The notes under the pieces are model-generated. The model was not told the origin of the DNA. It saw only the letters and a list, made by a program, of their open reading frames with translations, and made no database searches. From the NCBI GenBank assembly GCA_026686845.1, contig JAIVEN010000014.1:9410001-9474000 (forward strand): a DNA stretch of 64,000 nucleotides, written 5' to 3'. Below are positions 43,201 through 54,675 of this stretch, one piece after another (the stretch's first letter is position 1; every line of letters starts with the position of its first letter). Both the position numbers and the translations under genes were made by a program. This DNA comes from Adenanthera pavonina (Eukaryota; Streptophyta; Magnoliopsida; Fabales; Fabaceae).

Positions 43201-46200
43201 CTGGGATTGGTAATATGTATTCATTAGGGTAGATTGGAGTGTTGTGCTCTAGAATTGGGAAATAATAGACCCCCATCAAACGTATGGGTCAGCTATATAT
43301 AGGCAATTCAGTTGATGTTGTTGGTTATGGATATGATGACATCCCTTTTCACTGCATGCCCTTGCTGTTCAACACAGAACAGTTTAGTTAGTTGAAAAGC
43401 ACATTTTCTCTTGTTCTTGGACGTATATGGTGAATGTAATACATATTTTATTGGCTATATTTCTTTGGATGGACTCTATAAAGTGTCTCCTTGGCTGGGG
43501 TCACTTTATAGAGAGTATACAAAGGGATATTATGGATTCGTTGCACCTGCATAGAAATTTAGAATAAGAACTTATGGTGGTCTGGGTATTCAAATAATCA
43601 TAATCATAGAGAATCGTATATGTATATTGTTTTTGAAGTTGATGCCTTGGCAAGTCATCTCATGGTTCCTTTACATTCTTACTGATGATTGTGAGCCACT
43701 TGCTTAAATTTTGGACCCCATAGTGGATTGCACTTGAATGTATTCTATACTGAGATAAATGAGTGATTTAGTCTTTCTTAATAATAATAATTGACATTTA
43801 GTATTGGTATATGAGTTGTTATTTATGAAATTACACGTAAGTGCAAACATGCATCCATGGACATGTGGCCATCAATACTTAAAGAAACATTGGCACAAGC
43901 TAAATGCACTCTTGCTCTTTTCTTTTTTTTTTTTTGAAGTGGACAATGGAACACACAGCCCATGCTCTCATGTTTTATATACTAGCTTTGTTGGATAATA
44001 TATAGTTTGAAAATTTGAACCAACCCATCGTCATTTGACAAGTATAAGAATATAGGCCTTCGAAATGTGAAAGGAACTCTAGACATATAATGCAGGTGAA
44101 CATTGTATCTTTCTTTTTAATTCAAAGGGGTTGGGAGAATTGCATAAGCTTTATAGCTATCATCTTTTAGCTAATAGTATGATAGCCGTTGTCAAACATG
44201 GTTCATTATTCATTCTATCCTAGTAAGTAGATAACATTCTGGGGTTTTGATTGAATTCAAATTTTTGTTTATCTTCAAGGGAATATGAGTAATGTTGGAG
44301 ATGACTTCTCTTTTTATTTTATTTTCACGTCAATTATAGTAAGAGCTGTCTTACCCTTTTTTTCTTGGATTTTGTCACGGTTATTTGATGTATTATGCCT
44401 GGAATTTTTCCTCCTATGAATTCTGTTTGTAACATTTATCTTCTGATCCTCTTTCAGAATTATGCAATGCAACAAGCTTTCAAGACCATGATGGGCCAGA
44501 TGAATTCACAAAGTAATCAGTTTAACAGTCCTTCCTTTTCTCCTGGATCTTATCCATTTCCCATGCCTTCGACATCAGGCCCTGCTGCACCTGCTGCTTC
44601 ACCGGATTCTCCTCAATCTCAAGCATCTTCAGCATCAGGCGTATCTCAATCTGCTGTGACAGTAGATATACCTGCAACAAAAGTAGAAGCAACTTCAGCC
44701 ACCAATGTCAAGGATGAAGCACAATCAAAGAAAGAACCCAAAAAAATTGGTAATTGACAAGAAAGTCTCTGCTTACTACTCCCATTTTTTAGATTGGACA
44801 TTGATCTAGAACTTCATAATGTTGTGAATACATGTCCACTAGAGGTGTGCCTCTAGTTAAATAATTGTCCTAGTTCTTTTGTTTTTCCTTGTCCATAAAT
44901 ACACCTTGAATTTTCAGGCGTTATTTATTTATTTTGTTGCTTTGTTTTTTTGGTGGGGATTTTTTTTTGGGGTGGGGGGGGGAGGGAATAAATTTTCTGG
45001 TGAGTTCAAGTGCTTAATTTAAATGTTGTGAAGTTTACAATAGACTTGATGCTTTGATGTTGAAATGTACTTCAACAAGCCTTAAAAGTGACTCTTATGG
45101 TTGTCTTGGAGCAGGGGCTGAGCGTGGGTCTCTATCTTCATTACAATAGAAATCAATAGTCACATCCTTTCTTCGTTCGTTTGTTTGGCTTAGAGGATTA
45201 CAAAACTTTGACCGGCAGTTGATGTTTGGAGTTCAATGTTATCAAACAAACTCTGTCAGATCATTAATTGTGTTCTTTATTATTTTTTTTCCCGGGAGGG
45301 ATTATATTAATACAATCAAAGTTCAAACAAATACTTATTGAAAGTGTATAAAGTACTGATGCCAGACCTAGGTTTAATTGTTTGTATATTTTTAAAAGAT
45401 CAATTCAACAATTAGTGTTTAGCAAGCTCCTGATTAGGGTATCATTTTATACTTTTTAGTTTAAACTAGATTGCTTGAAGGGAAGGTATCTTGAGTTTGT
45501 ACATTGGCATTTTTTGTCCCTTAAATATTATTTTAATTGAACATATTTTGCTAATACCATGAATTTTAGTGCAGTTGTTATTTCTTGTTTGCTTTTAAGA
45601 TTGATAACAGCTTTTCTTTTTCATGAAAAATAATGGTGGATAGCAGTTCTAAATGACTTGAAGTAATACTGATGTACTGGACAAGATTTACGTTTGGCTG
45701 ATATTGCTATGCCGAATTTGAGATAACAAATTTATTATATTTGATATTTGTGATTTACTCTTTAGTATTTGGGATTGGAATGTATTTTTGTCCCTGTATT
45801 AGTTCCTGGGCCTTGGCTGCGTGGTGGTAGTAAGTATGTTGGATCTCAAAACCATTTGCACCTCTTGGTGAAAAACAGGTGGAAAGGGAAACATTTGTGA
45901 TCAATAGAATGCAAGTTAAGTTAACTAAAAAAAGGCAAGTAGAATGATTAATTGGGGCCTCAATATTTAAAAATTTATTTTATTTGAAATTGAAACTATA
46001 TAGTGACGTTTGTATCATCATTTATTTTATTTATTTAACTAATATTTAATATTTAATTAATTAGGTAGAATGTTTTTGGAATTTTTGGGACTTGACTCAG
46101 AGACAGAACTTCCCCAGTTATCTTTGTTGGTAGTAGGGATGATAATGCTTGATGATGTCAGCTTTCATTGAATTGCAAAAGTATTGAAACTTTTCCTGTT

Positions 46201-49200
46201 CAAGTTACTAATAAAATTTCTATCACAGCTTTTGTAGATGTTTCTCCTGAAGAAACTCAGCAGAAAAATCCATTTGAAAACTTCAAAGATGTTAGTGAAT
46301 CAAGTTCACCCAAGGAAACTCGAGTTCCTGATGAAGTGAGTTTTTGAGATTTAAACTTTTGCTAATCAAGTTATGTTGTTCTTAAAATTTGATCATCCAT
46401 GCACATTAATTGAAGGTGTCTCAAAATGGAGCGGCGTATAGCCAGGGTTTTGGTGAGTCACCTGGTTCTCAATCTAAAGGTAAGTAAAGAGTCAGTTGTA
46501 ACTCATTATGTTTCTGCTCTTGCTGGAATTGTGAAGAAATGCATGGTCATTGTTTTATGTTGATGATAAATATTGTGATCTCGTTTGCCAAGCTGATGTT
46601 ATGAGGCATCATATGAGGCATCATGTTTTTCTTGTAATACAAAATGCACAAGACAAAGTAACCAGAGCACAAACAGGAAAGAAGGACCCGGAAGGGCAGC
46701 TAGAAGCAACTCCATCCTGTAAACCTTGCAAACCAAAATCCAATGAGCAAGCGTAGTTTGCCAACCTATCTACGCCACATCTGACTTCCCTAGATTCTGC
46801 CAATCTGGTTGACAGCACTAGAGAGCCCACCCCAACAGCCCAGTCACCTCTAAGTCTGCATTCAAATTTACCCTCCTATATCCATTCTCCCAAGAAATCT
46901 AAAATATTATAAACACTCCACATCCATGCTGGTCCATGTGTAGACACCCAATTTAGCAGTTGATCTCACAGCCCTTACAGTGTGAGAAATAGTGTGCAGC
47001 TGATTTTGAGCTTATACACGATGAATATATATGGTGACTTCTCAAGTTCAATATTGTTATTCCTTAGTTTGAAACTAAGCGAATCAAATCTGGACTAGTT
47101 TTAGTTCCAGTAAGCATTATTTACTAGTAACATTGAGACTATAGGTTGAATTCAATTGTGATTTATTTGGCTGCAATCGCAGAACAACATATATTGTCCA
47201 TGACTCTGTTCTTTCAAATGTTGCTTTAAATGAGCTGCTTTCTGGTTTAAACAAATGTTCTGAGTTTGCCCTTGTTCATTTTTGGTTAGGGAAATCAATC
47301 TTATCAGTGGAAGCCCTGGAGAAAATGATGGAAGACCCATCAGTGCAGAAGATGGTTTATCCGTAATATTAGTTCCTTTTGACTTAAGAGATTGTGATTT
47401 TTAGACTCCTAGTAAATATTTGCTTTTGGCTGTCGTTGTAGTGCTCCTTTCCCTGCGTTTGTTTTAAAATTGCATTTCTTAATCATACCTAGTAAGTTAG
47501 AATGTATTTGGTGTTCTACTTCCTCATGCAAGCTTTTGAGTTCTATATTTTTTTTATATCGATGAAGTTTTAAGTTCTATTTTAGATTGTGTTATTTGTA
47601 TGGCAACGGGTTCTAGATGAATTCTTCACTTTTTTTTTGGTTTATTCTATTATTTGTTTTACTTTGGTGGCTTTCTTCACCTTATTATTGTGCTTCTTTA
47701 CTTAACTATCAATGAGACTTTTCCTATTGTAACAACAAATAGCAAGGAGCTTTCCAAGGTGTGGGTTTGGCATGTGTGCTAGGATGAGATTATACTTTTA
47801 ACTTTAATTATGTCAGTTTCTAGTAGTTGATCATGAAACCTTCATTGTTTTTGCTTTCAAGCCTTTGCCCTTGTTTTTGTATTTTTTCCCATAATCTCCT
47901 CCCTTCCCAACCTGTGTTTTCTTTACTGTACTTTTGGTCTCTTTAGCTCTACCCCCACCGTAGCTTTCTTATAAACTTTATTACTGATCATACTGGTAAA
48001 ACCTGATGCTTCTCTGTGTGTGTGTGTTTTCTTTTTTTTTCTTTTTGGTAGACTTCTGTGTTTTATTTTCTAGGTGAAATATATTACCAATGCAATTTAA
48101 ATTTACATGCGAACCTAACATGTATTATTCTGCAGACAACTAATATTTGATCTCCCTTTTGAGTCTTGGTGGATATCTCATCCTTTTTTCTTGTACTTTT
48201 TCATTCAGTTCTAATATTAATTTGGTTTTCATCTCCCTTTAGTTGTTGGTAATATGTTAGGAGCCTTTTGTATGCCAATTTGGTTCCTTGGTGTTTTTGA
48301 AATAACTTGGATTAATTTCTATGCCATTGCGATATATATATATATATATGTATGTATATATTCACATAAGCATATTCTCAATGTATTTTGCATTTTGATT
48401 GCTCCACAAAAATTAGAAATATTGTTTTCAAATTTCATGCTTGTTTGAATTATTAGATTTTTTTGCTTTTCAAAATAAAATAATTTTTGTTTGGTACTGT
48501 TGCAGCTATTTACCTGAGGAGATGAGGAATCCTACTACCTTCAAATGTAATTTCCTACATATAGCAATTCTTTTTCAGAATTTTGATTATATTGAATATT
48601 GATAAATGTTGGAAGATTTGATATATTATGCTGACATTAATTTTCATTGGTAGTTCTTTACTTGGAATCAACCACGTATAATTTTAGTGCTGTCTTTGTT
48701 TGCTATCATTTTCTCGATGTGCCTTATTTTTGGTCCTATGGGGCTTGAGATTGCTAGCTGGGGAAGTGGGAATATGAACCTCTTTCTCTCATCATTGCCA
48801 GGGACTCAGGCTTCTACTGAGGCAAACCTTAAGTGGCTATGTTGTCTGTTTTGTACCATAATGCCTATATGTTATATATGATACCAGCATCTCTCATCTT
48901 TGCTGGGGGTTTAGCGTCTTTTTTTGTTTTTCAGCATATGATATTGTATAACGGAAACTCTTCATGTTTCAATTTAATTTCTACCACATGATATCTTGAT
49001 ATGATTATTGAGAAATAATAGCTGTATCATTACTGCTTTAAATAGGGATGCTGCAGAATCCTCAGTACCGTCAACAACTTGAAGAAATGCTGTAAGTTCT
49101 TCATGCAACGTTCAGTGTCATGCTGTCTCTGGGGACCTTTCTATTTCAGTTTCTTGTCATGTCCCATGGGTCCATTTATTAGGTGAAAAAATAACCTGAG

Positions 49201-52200
49201 AAAATTCTTACATGCATTATTTACTTTCTCACATTTCAGTCAGATTTAGTATTCAGCTGGGTAGAATAATTGTTCACAGGTAAATAATGACTTTTCTCCT
49301 TTCGAAGCCACCATTTTGTGGCAACAAATTCAAGGTTTTATTTTCCTTTATCTCCTAATTAAAACTGCCAAGATGGTGTTTTACTTAAGTTTACTGAGGG
49401 CCATCTTACCCCGGTTGTCAAACATCCACAATCCAGTTATCAGCCTCATTGGTTTTTGCTACTACCTTGTGGGTCTGTCAACTTTCTGGTTTTATGAGAT
49501 TTCCTTTCAAATGATAGACTTAATGGGCATGCTAAGCACCAAAATTCTAGGTAAAGCTATTGCATGCCCTTTCAGGTGTTAATTGCAAGGTGTTTTTCCA
49601 GTGGAGGGTCATTTTTCTTTTAAAGTATTAATCCTTTAATGCTCAATGCTTTTGCTTTGTCTTTTGATTCTTTAATCAGAATTTTACTTTATAATTGGAG
49701 GTATTTTTCACCTAGTAATTACACATGTTTAGTAATAAATGAAACAACAACATTAGTTTTATTCCACTAAGTGAGGTCAATTACATGGATCATATGATGC
49801 CAATGGGCTCTATCAAATACCATCTCTTCAGATAAAGCATTGATCAAGAGATCACATCTTATAACTTCTTAGTGTCATTCTTGGTTTTCCTTTACGCCTT
49901 TTGATAGGGCTTCAAGCCATTTGATCAAGTCTTCTCACTGGCTCATTTTGTCCTTTTCTTTGTACATGCTTAAACCACCTTAAATGATTTTTTATCATTT
50001 TGTCTTTGATAGGTGCTACTTCGATATTCCCTCGTATATAATGATTTCTTATCTTATCTATTTTTGTATGACTACACATCCATCTCAACATTTTCATTTC
50101 TACTACTCTTATTTTATGCTTTTAGTGTCTTTTCAAAGCCCAACATTTACTGCCATAAAGCATTGCTAGCCTTATAGCAGTTCGATAAAATTTCCCTTTA
50201 AGTTTTGTAGGTACCTTACGATCACAAATAACCCTTGAATTTTTTCTCCACTTTAACCACCCATCTTATATCCTATGCATAATATCCCCATCAATTTCAT
50301 CATCACTTTGTAAAATCAATCTCAAATATTTGAATTTTAACACTTTTGGAATAATATACTCTCCAATTTTTACCTCTAAATTATTTCTAACTAGCCTCTT
50401 GTTGAATTTGCAATGCATATATTTCGTTTTACTTCTACTCTAATGAAAACCATTTGATTCCAAAGTGTGTCTCCATAACTCTAGTTTAGAGTTGACCTCT
50501 TCTCTTGAGTCATCGATTAAGACTATATCATCTACAAAAAAATACACTTACAAATTTCCTCCTGTATATGTTCTGTTAGAACGTCCAAAACCAAATCAAA
50601 CAAGTATGGACTCAAGGAAGATCATTCATGTAAACCTATCCTTATAGGAAAGTCATGTGTTTCACCTCCAAGAGTTAATATGCTTATTGTTGTCCCATCA
50701 TACATATCCTTTATGGCTCGAATATATGCCACATGAATACCTTTTTTCTCCATTGTTTTCCACATCATCTCTGGGAACTCTATTATAGACTTCATTTACC
50801 AAACTTTTAGCTTTTACTTTCATGTTTTATGTTGCAGTTCAATAAATATATGTAATATTTTGTTTTAATCCTGCGGTGCAATCTTCTCCGTAGTGAAAGT
50901 ATTCAAAGTTCTACCCTTATATTTCTGTGTCTGGCTTCAGAAACAACATGAGTGGGAGCAGTGAATGGGACAGCCGAATGATGGACACCTTGAAAAATTT
51001 TGACCTGAACAGTCCTGAGGTTAAGCAACAATTTGGTAAGTTTTTATTTATTTATTTTTCTTGCTTCACGTTGATTTGATGATATTTTGTGAGAACTGGA
51101 TGAATTTAACTGGTTGACTGCAGTAGTTCCATTCTTTGCCGGCTACTGTAAATTTCCTTGGACTTTGAAATTGCTCATAAATTTTGATTTCTTTTTGGTT
51201 CCAAGCTATGGGCGTAATATCTCCTAGTTTCTTAGTTAATGTTATCATGTTGGGTGTGAAGTCACCAGTAATCATCCTTTCTTTATAAATAATATTTCCT
51301 AGTTTCCATTCGATGCTGGCTACTGTAAATTTCCCTGGACTTTGAAATTACTCATAAGTTTAGATTTCTTTTTGGTTCCAACCTATGGGAATAATTTTGG
51401 GAAAATTGGGTTTTGGTACCAAAAAATCAAAATATTTGGTTTTTGGTACCAAAGTTGGAAAAAATTCGATTTTTACTTGAAAATATTCAATTCTCACTTG
51501 GTACAAAAAAATTTGATTCTTAGTTGAAAATTTTCGATTTTCACTTGAAAAAATTCAATTCTGATCTCAAAACAAAATGAACTTTGGTACCAAAAACCAA
51601 TTATTTTGATTTTTTGGTACCAAAACCCAATTTTCTCAATAATATTTCCTAGTTTCTTAGTTAATGTTATCATGTTGGGTTTGAAGTCAACAGTAATCAT
51701 CCAATTGTTTTTCTTAGTTATCCCTATAAAGCAGACACTTCAAAACAGGAGTCATGCTTGTGCCTGACATGTGTTAGTCTCTTGTGTTGGATTCAATACA
51801 ATGCCTCCAAAAATACCTGGATTCTCCACATTTTGCTGTGTCGATCGGTTTGTATCTGTGTTGCATCCCTTCTGTTGCTTCTTAGACCGTATGGCATGTG
51901 GGGCAATAACGTTTTTCCTAATCATTGACTTCTTTTTTCCAAAGTTGATTCCACTTTATCTCCATTATTTCCTCTACCTCTTAATGATTTTCTTGAAACT
52001 GTTGCTTTTAGTTCTGCTTTCTGTTTTGAGATACTGATATTTGTTAAATATAAGATGTTTCATTGAATTTAAACTGCTAACTATAGATGTATTTGATACT
52101 GCTTTGTTGAGACCTATGATTTTATTTCCAAGCTGAGAGGTTTGATGATGTAGTTTATGAAGGAGATGAAGAAAGTGCCAGGGTTAATTGTCTGCTTCAG

Positions 52201-53433
52201 TTTTATTCCTCTTATGGTTTGAGTACATATAGGCCAGAAAATTACATAATCCCTAAGCATCTGACCAAAAATCAGGCAACAGAAAAGAAAAATCAGGCCA
52301 AACTTTAGTCTTCAACTTTGTGGGCACCAGCTCTAGCACTTTGCGGTGTAGTCTTCCAGTTTTTCCTTTCCCCTTACTGGATGTTTAAACATACCCTAAT
52401 GTTATTGCATCCTCTTAACATGCTTACACTTGATGGACAGTCTGATTTCTGCGCCATGTTCTTGTTTGGAAGCTTATATTAAGTCATGCTACTTCTAATG
52501 AATCAGAACTTATCATTTCTCTAAATTCGTTGACATGTTGAGATTTCTTTGCTGACTGATTTATCTTTGTATGCTTGACATGATGAGTATCCCTATGTCT
52601 TGCACAGCACATTGAACTTTTGAAAGCTATGATGACTTAAAGTCTTAAATTCCCTCGTTTATTTTAGTGAGATTGAAAATTTAGAAACTTCTAGCAAAAT
52701 GTCTTCCAAAAAGGATCGATTACCAAATGAGTGGTTATTCCCCTAGGGCCCTATTAGTTTTTTCCGTCAGGAACTCAGGATTTCCTATACTGTAACTCCC
52801 CCCTTTAGACGTTAATGCATTTCATTGCTTGACTTTAATGAATCTTTCTTTCCTTCCTCTTTACTCCTTCTGACCATTTTACTTTCATCAGATCAAATTG
52901 GGCTTACTCCTGAAGAGGTTATTTCTAAGATAATGGCCAATCCTGATGTTGCAATGGCGTTTCAAAATCCTAGAGTTCAAGCAGCCATCATGGATGTATG
53001 TTTGACTATGATTATTCTATTTATATTTGATATAAAAAACACTGACTGTATCACGTTCTAATTGCAGTGTTCACAGAATCCACTGAACATTACAAAATAT
53101 CAAAATGACAAGGAGGTATGTTGATGCTGCATTACATCTTCAGCTTTGATTTTGTCATTCGCATATACTTTATAGGTTGCTTGTTGGTGTTTGGATTATG
53201 CTTAATATGGAGAGAGGAACAATATTAGTTACTGCGTCTTACTAGGTTTTAATTGAAAATTTTGTTCAATCTTTCCTTGTCTCCAACCAATAATTCCTTA
53301 TAAAACTCTTTCGTGTTCATTATTAAATATTCGGCTCTAGTGGCTGATGATTGTGTTTAACCATGAATTTCAGGTTATGGACGTCTTCAATAAAATATCA
53401 GAACTCTTCCCTGGAGCGACAGGTTCACCTTAA
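37226..53433 (+). CDS. TIC40: Chloroplast inner-envelope import protein TIC40
   Basis: Fourteen exons join in frame to 1338 nt (445 codons): 37226-37442, 38112-38226, 38411-38468, 38553-38570, 44458-44749, 46229-46335, 46416-46479, 47290-47362, 48506-48546, 49046-49091, 50941-51035, 52892-52995, 53068-53115, 53374-53433; all introns are GT..AG. The N-terminus (~1-75) is a Ser/Arg-rich transit peptide. One membrane span, SPLFWIGVGVGLSALFSWV, lies at ~113-131, and a Pro/Ser-rich linker is in exon 5. The C-terminal ~150 residues are STI1/Hop-like (LEKMMEDPSVQKMVYPYLPE, LKNFDLNSPEVKQQF, NPDVAMAFQNPRVQAAIM). TIC40 works in the inner envelope with Tic110 and Hsp93 during preprotein import. Length matches about 447 residues in Arabidopsis. 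Intron 4 (~5.9 kb) and introns 10-11 carry transposons, yet the exons are clean, so the gene is probably functional. Confidence 0.97.
38553..38570 (+). other. 18-bp TIC40 micro-exon
   Basis: GTATCTACAAGAGTAAAG (VSTRVK), preceded by CAG and followed by GTGAGT, is needed to keep the frame between the membrane span and exon 5 (NYAMQQ). Short exons like this are often missed by automated annotation. Confidence 0.85.
40140..42877 (-). mobile_element. 5'-truncated RTE-type LINE nested in the MULE
   Basis: An exact 11-bp target duplication AAGTCGGATAT flanks it (40129-40139 and 42878-42888). On the minus strand it ends in a (GTT)n-type simple-repeat tail, seen as AACAACAACAACAACG at 40140, instead of poly(A), which is typical of plant RTE LINEs. 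The 5' end is lost inside the endonuclease domain. Confidence 0.9.
40657..42877 (-). pseudogene. LINE endonuclease-reverse transcriptase ORF remnant
   Basis: Minus-strand pieces give an apurinic endonuclease-like part (VISVYAPQIGLE, LIGGRP/GGDLNGHVG, RSQIDFFLVRN, STSQHRVLVLDV). A linker (YKISKRRERKSRDLDQVKCI) and RT follow: ISENQFEFMSGRSTTEAIYL, MVFIDLEKTYNRVPRDVLW, GLHQGSSLSPYLFDLILNVL. The catalytic box is FANDIVL, so the first Asp of the usual FADD is Asn. SKTEYMHYKF and FRYLGSILQSDGEID come last. Frameshifts near 42600, 42160 and 41500 and a stop at 40873 break it. Inactive. Confidence 0.85.
46416..46479 (+). other. TIC40 exon 7 (64 bp)
   Basis: VSQNGAAYSQGFGESPGSQS lies between AAG/GTG and AAAG/GTAAGT. 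It bridges the acidic linker and the STI1-like region and sets phase 1 for exon 8. Confidence 0.8.
49743..50790 (-). mobile_element. Second, shorter RTE-type LINE in TIC40 intron 10
   Basis: It begins at the same 3' tail (AACAACAACATTAG on the plus strand) and is collinear but diverged with 40140-41200, including matches to TACATGGATCATATGA and CAAGTATGGACTCAAGGAAG. It is truncated at about 50790 inside the RT domain and frame-broken. No clear target duplication was found. The two copies differ too much to be one recent duplication. Confidence 0.8.
51127..51702. repeat. Tandem duplication in TIC40 intron 11
   Basis: Unit 1 (51127-51277) and unit 2 (51304-51702) share CTACTGTAAATTTCC, GACTTTGAAATT, ATTTCTTTTTGGTTCCAA and TTAATGTTATCATGTTGGGT. 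Unit 2 is longer because a MITE sits in it. Confidence 0.85.
51399..51637. mobile_element. MITE with ~57-bp inverted repeats in the duplicated segment
   Basis: GGGAAAATTGGGTTTTGGTA at the left end mirrors the right end TACCAAAACCCAATTTTCTC. The flanks AATAATTTT and AATAATATT match at 8 of 9. It inserted after the duplication, since unit 1 lacks it. Confidence 0.85.
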
Positions 53434-54463
53434 TTCATCTGCTTGCATGCTGCTTCTGCTGCTGGTGGGTTAAAGTTATACAAGCCTTTACAGATGAGCA
53501 AGGGACTGCAAAGAACTCTTGTGCTTATGGCTCTATAGCTCACAGGCTTGCTGTTTTTGACGTGTCAAGATAAATAACTGTAGATGCCCGGCGTTAAATT
53601 ATTCCCATAGGTTTTCTTTTGCTGAATTTGTCTACTCATGTTTGGAATATCAGTGTGGATTTTGCTAGCTGTGATTAGAGTTATTATTGGATATAGCTAT
53701 CAGAAAATAAATAAATGCCTTCTTTTTTTCTCCGTGTATGGCTCATGAGCAGCATTTATCGTGTGAGCATAAGCTGCATGAGGTTGAACTATCCTGTACC
53801 ACTTTTATCGCTCCTTTACCAATTTCAAATTTTCAATATTGAACCAAGTGCATGATGTCAAAATGTTGCCCCTGGCTTTGCTATGCTGGCGGATAGGGTT
53901 TTGCTTTTAAGAGCTGGAATTCTTTTAATTTCATAGATTTGTATATAGTAATAAAATATTGGTTATTACGAATCTAAACTGATTGAACGAATGAGATGTT
54001 GAGTTCTGGACGTTACTGTATGTCATATGTTGGTAAGTTCTTTTCGAAGTCTGACAAGGATCCAGATGAACATGGCCGTTGGTGAATCCTCTAGCAGAGA
54101 TGAACATTGTGGTATATTTGCTCAACCATCTGGCTCAGAATCCCGCATTTTATTACTGTTATTACATTGAAAAGAAAGATTCTTTAAGCGCTTGTCAGGG
54201 TTTTTTTTAATGTTGTATGTAAAATAAGTTTTTTTATTTAATTGGATAAAACTAATGTTATTATTATCGTTGTATAAAAAATAAATTTTAAAATTTTAGT
54301 TATTAAGTATATATTACTATACACGTAAAAATTCATTCGTCCGGAGTATGTGTGGTCAGGAAATTTTCTGAAAGATGTTTATGGCATTGATGTTGGTGTT
54401 GTCAGAGACCAAGAAACCATTCCTACTCCAACGGATCGGTGTTTTTTTTTTTTGAGAAGGAGA
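53434..54463. other. TIC40 3' UTR and intergenic spacer
   Basis: AATAAATAAATG at about 53707 is a plausible TIC40 poly(A) signal. The rest is AT-rich with no gene seen. Confidence 0.5.
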
Positions 54464-54652
54464 ATGGCGAACCCGCTTGTGCTGCCAAAATTTGAATTCT
54501 TCTCTCTCTCATTAAATCTGAGAAAGTTACCATTTTTCTTTAAAAAAATGTTTCGTGGGCAACGTTTCCATTCAAATCTAAGGAGGCCCTATCCCGTCGT
54601 ACTACTATCACTTTCATTTCCTTGTCTTTCTGTCGCTCTATTGGTTGGTTAG
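54464..54652 (+). CDS. Possible upstream ORF before the Ser/Arg-rich gene
   Basis: ATG 54464 opens 62 codons (MANPLVLPKFEFFSL...ALLVG) ending at TAG 54650-54652. That is 23 nt before the main ATG and in another frame. A second in-frame ATG lies at 54548. If the transcript starts upstream of 54464, it would be a uORF. The transcription start is unknown and the peptide has no recognised family, so chance is quite possible. Confidence 0.3.
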   Translation: MANPLVLPKFEFFSLSLNLRKLPFFFKKMFRGQRFHSNLRRPYPVVLLSLSFPCLSVALLVG

Positions 54653-54675
54653 GCTTAGGCCACACCAGACATTCC

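Noticed and set aside
46560..46900. Comparatively GC-rich stretch in TIC40 intron 7, possibly a LINE 3' end on the minus strand, with TGAGGCATCAT repeated in tandem near 46600
   Set aside because: Resemblance to LINE 3' regions is only an impression; no poly(A)/T tail or target duplication could be fixed.
53931..54125. 64-codon minus-strand ORF in the spacer
   Set aside because: No domain, no splice context, within AT-rich DNA.
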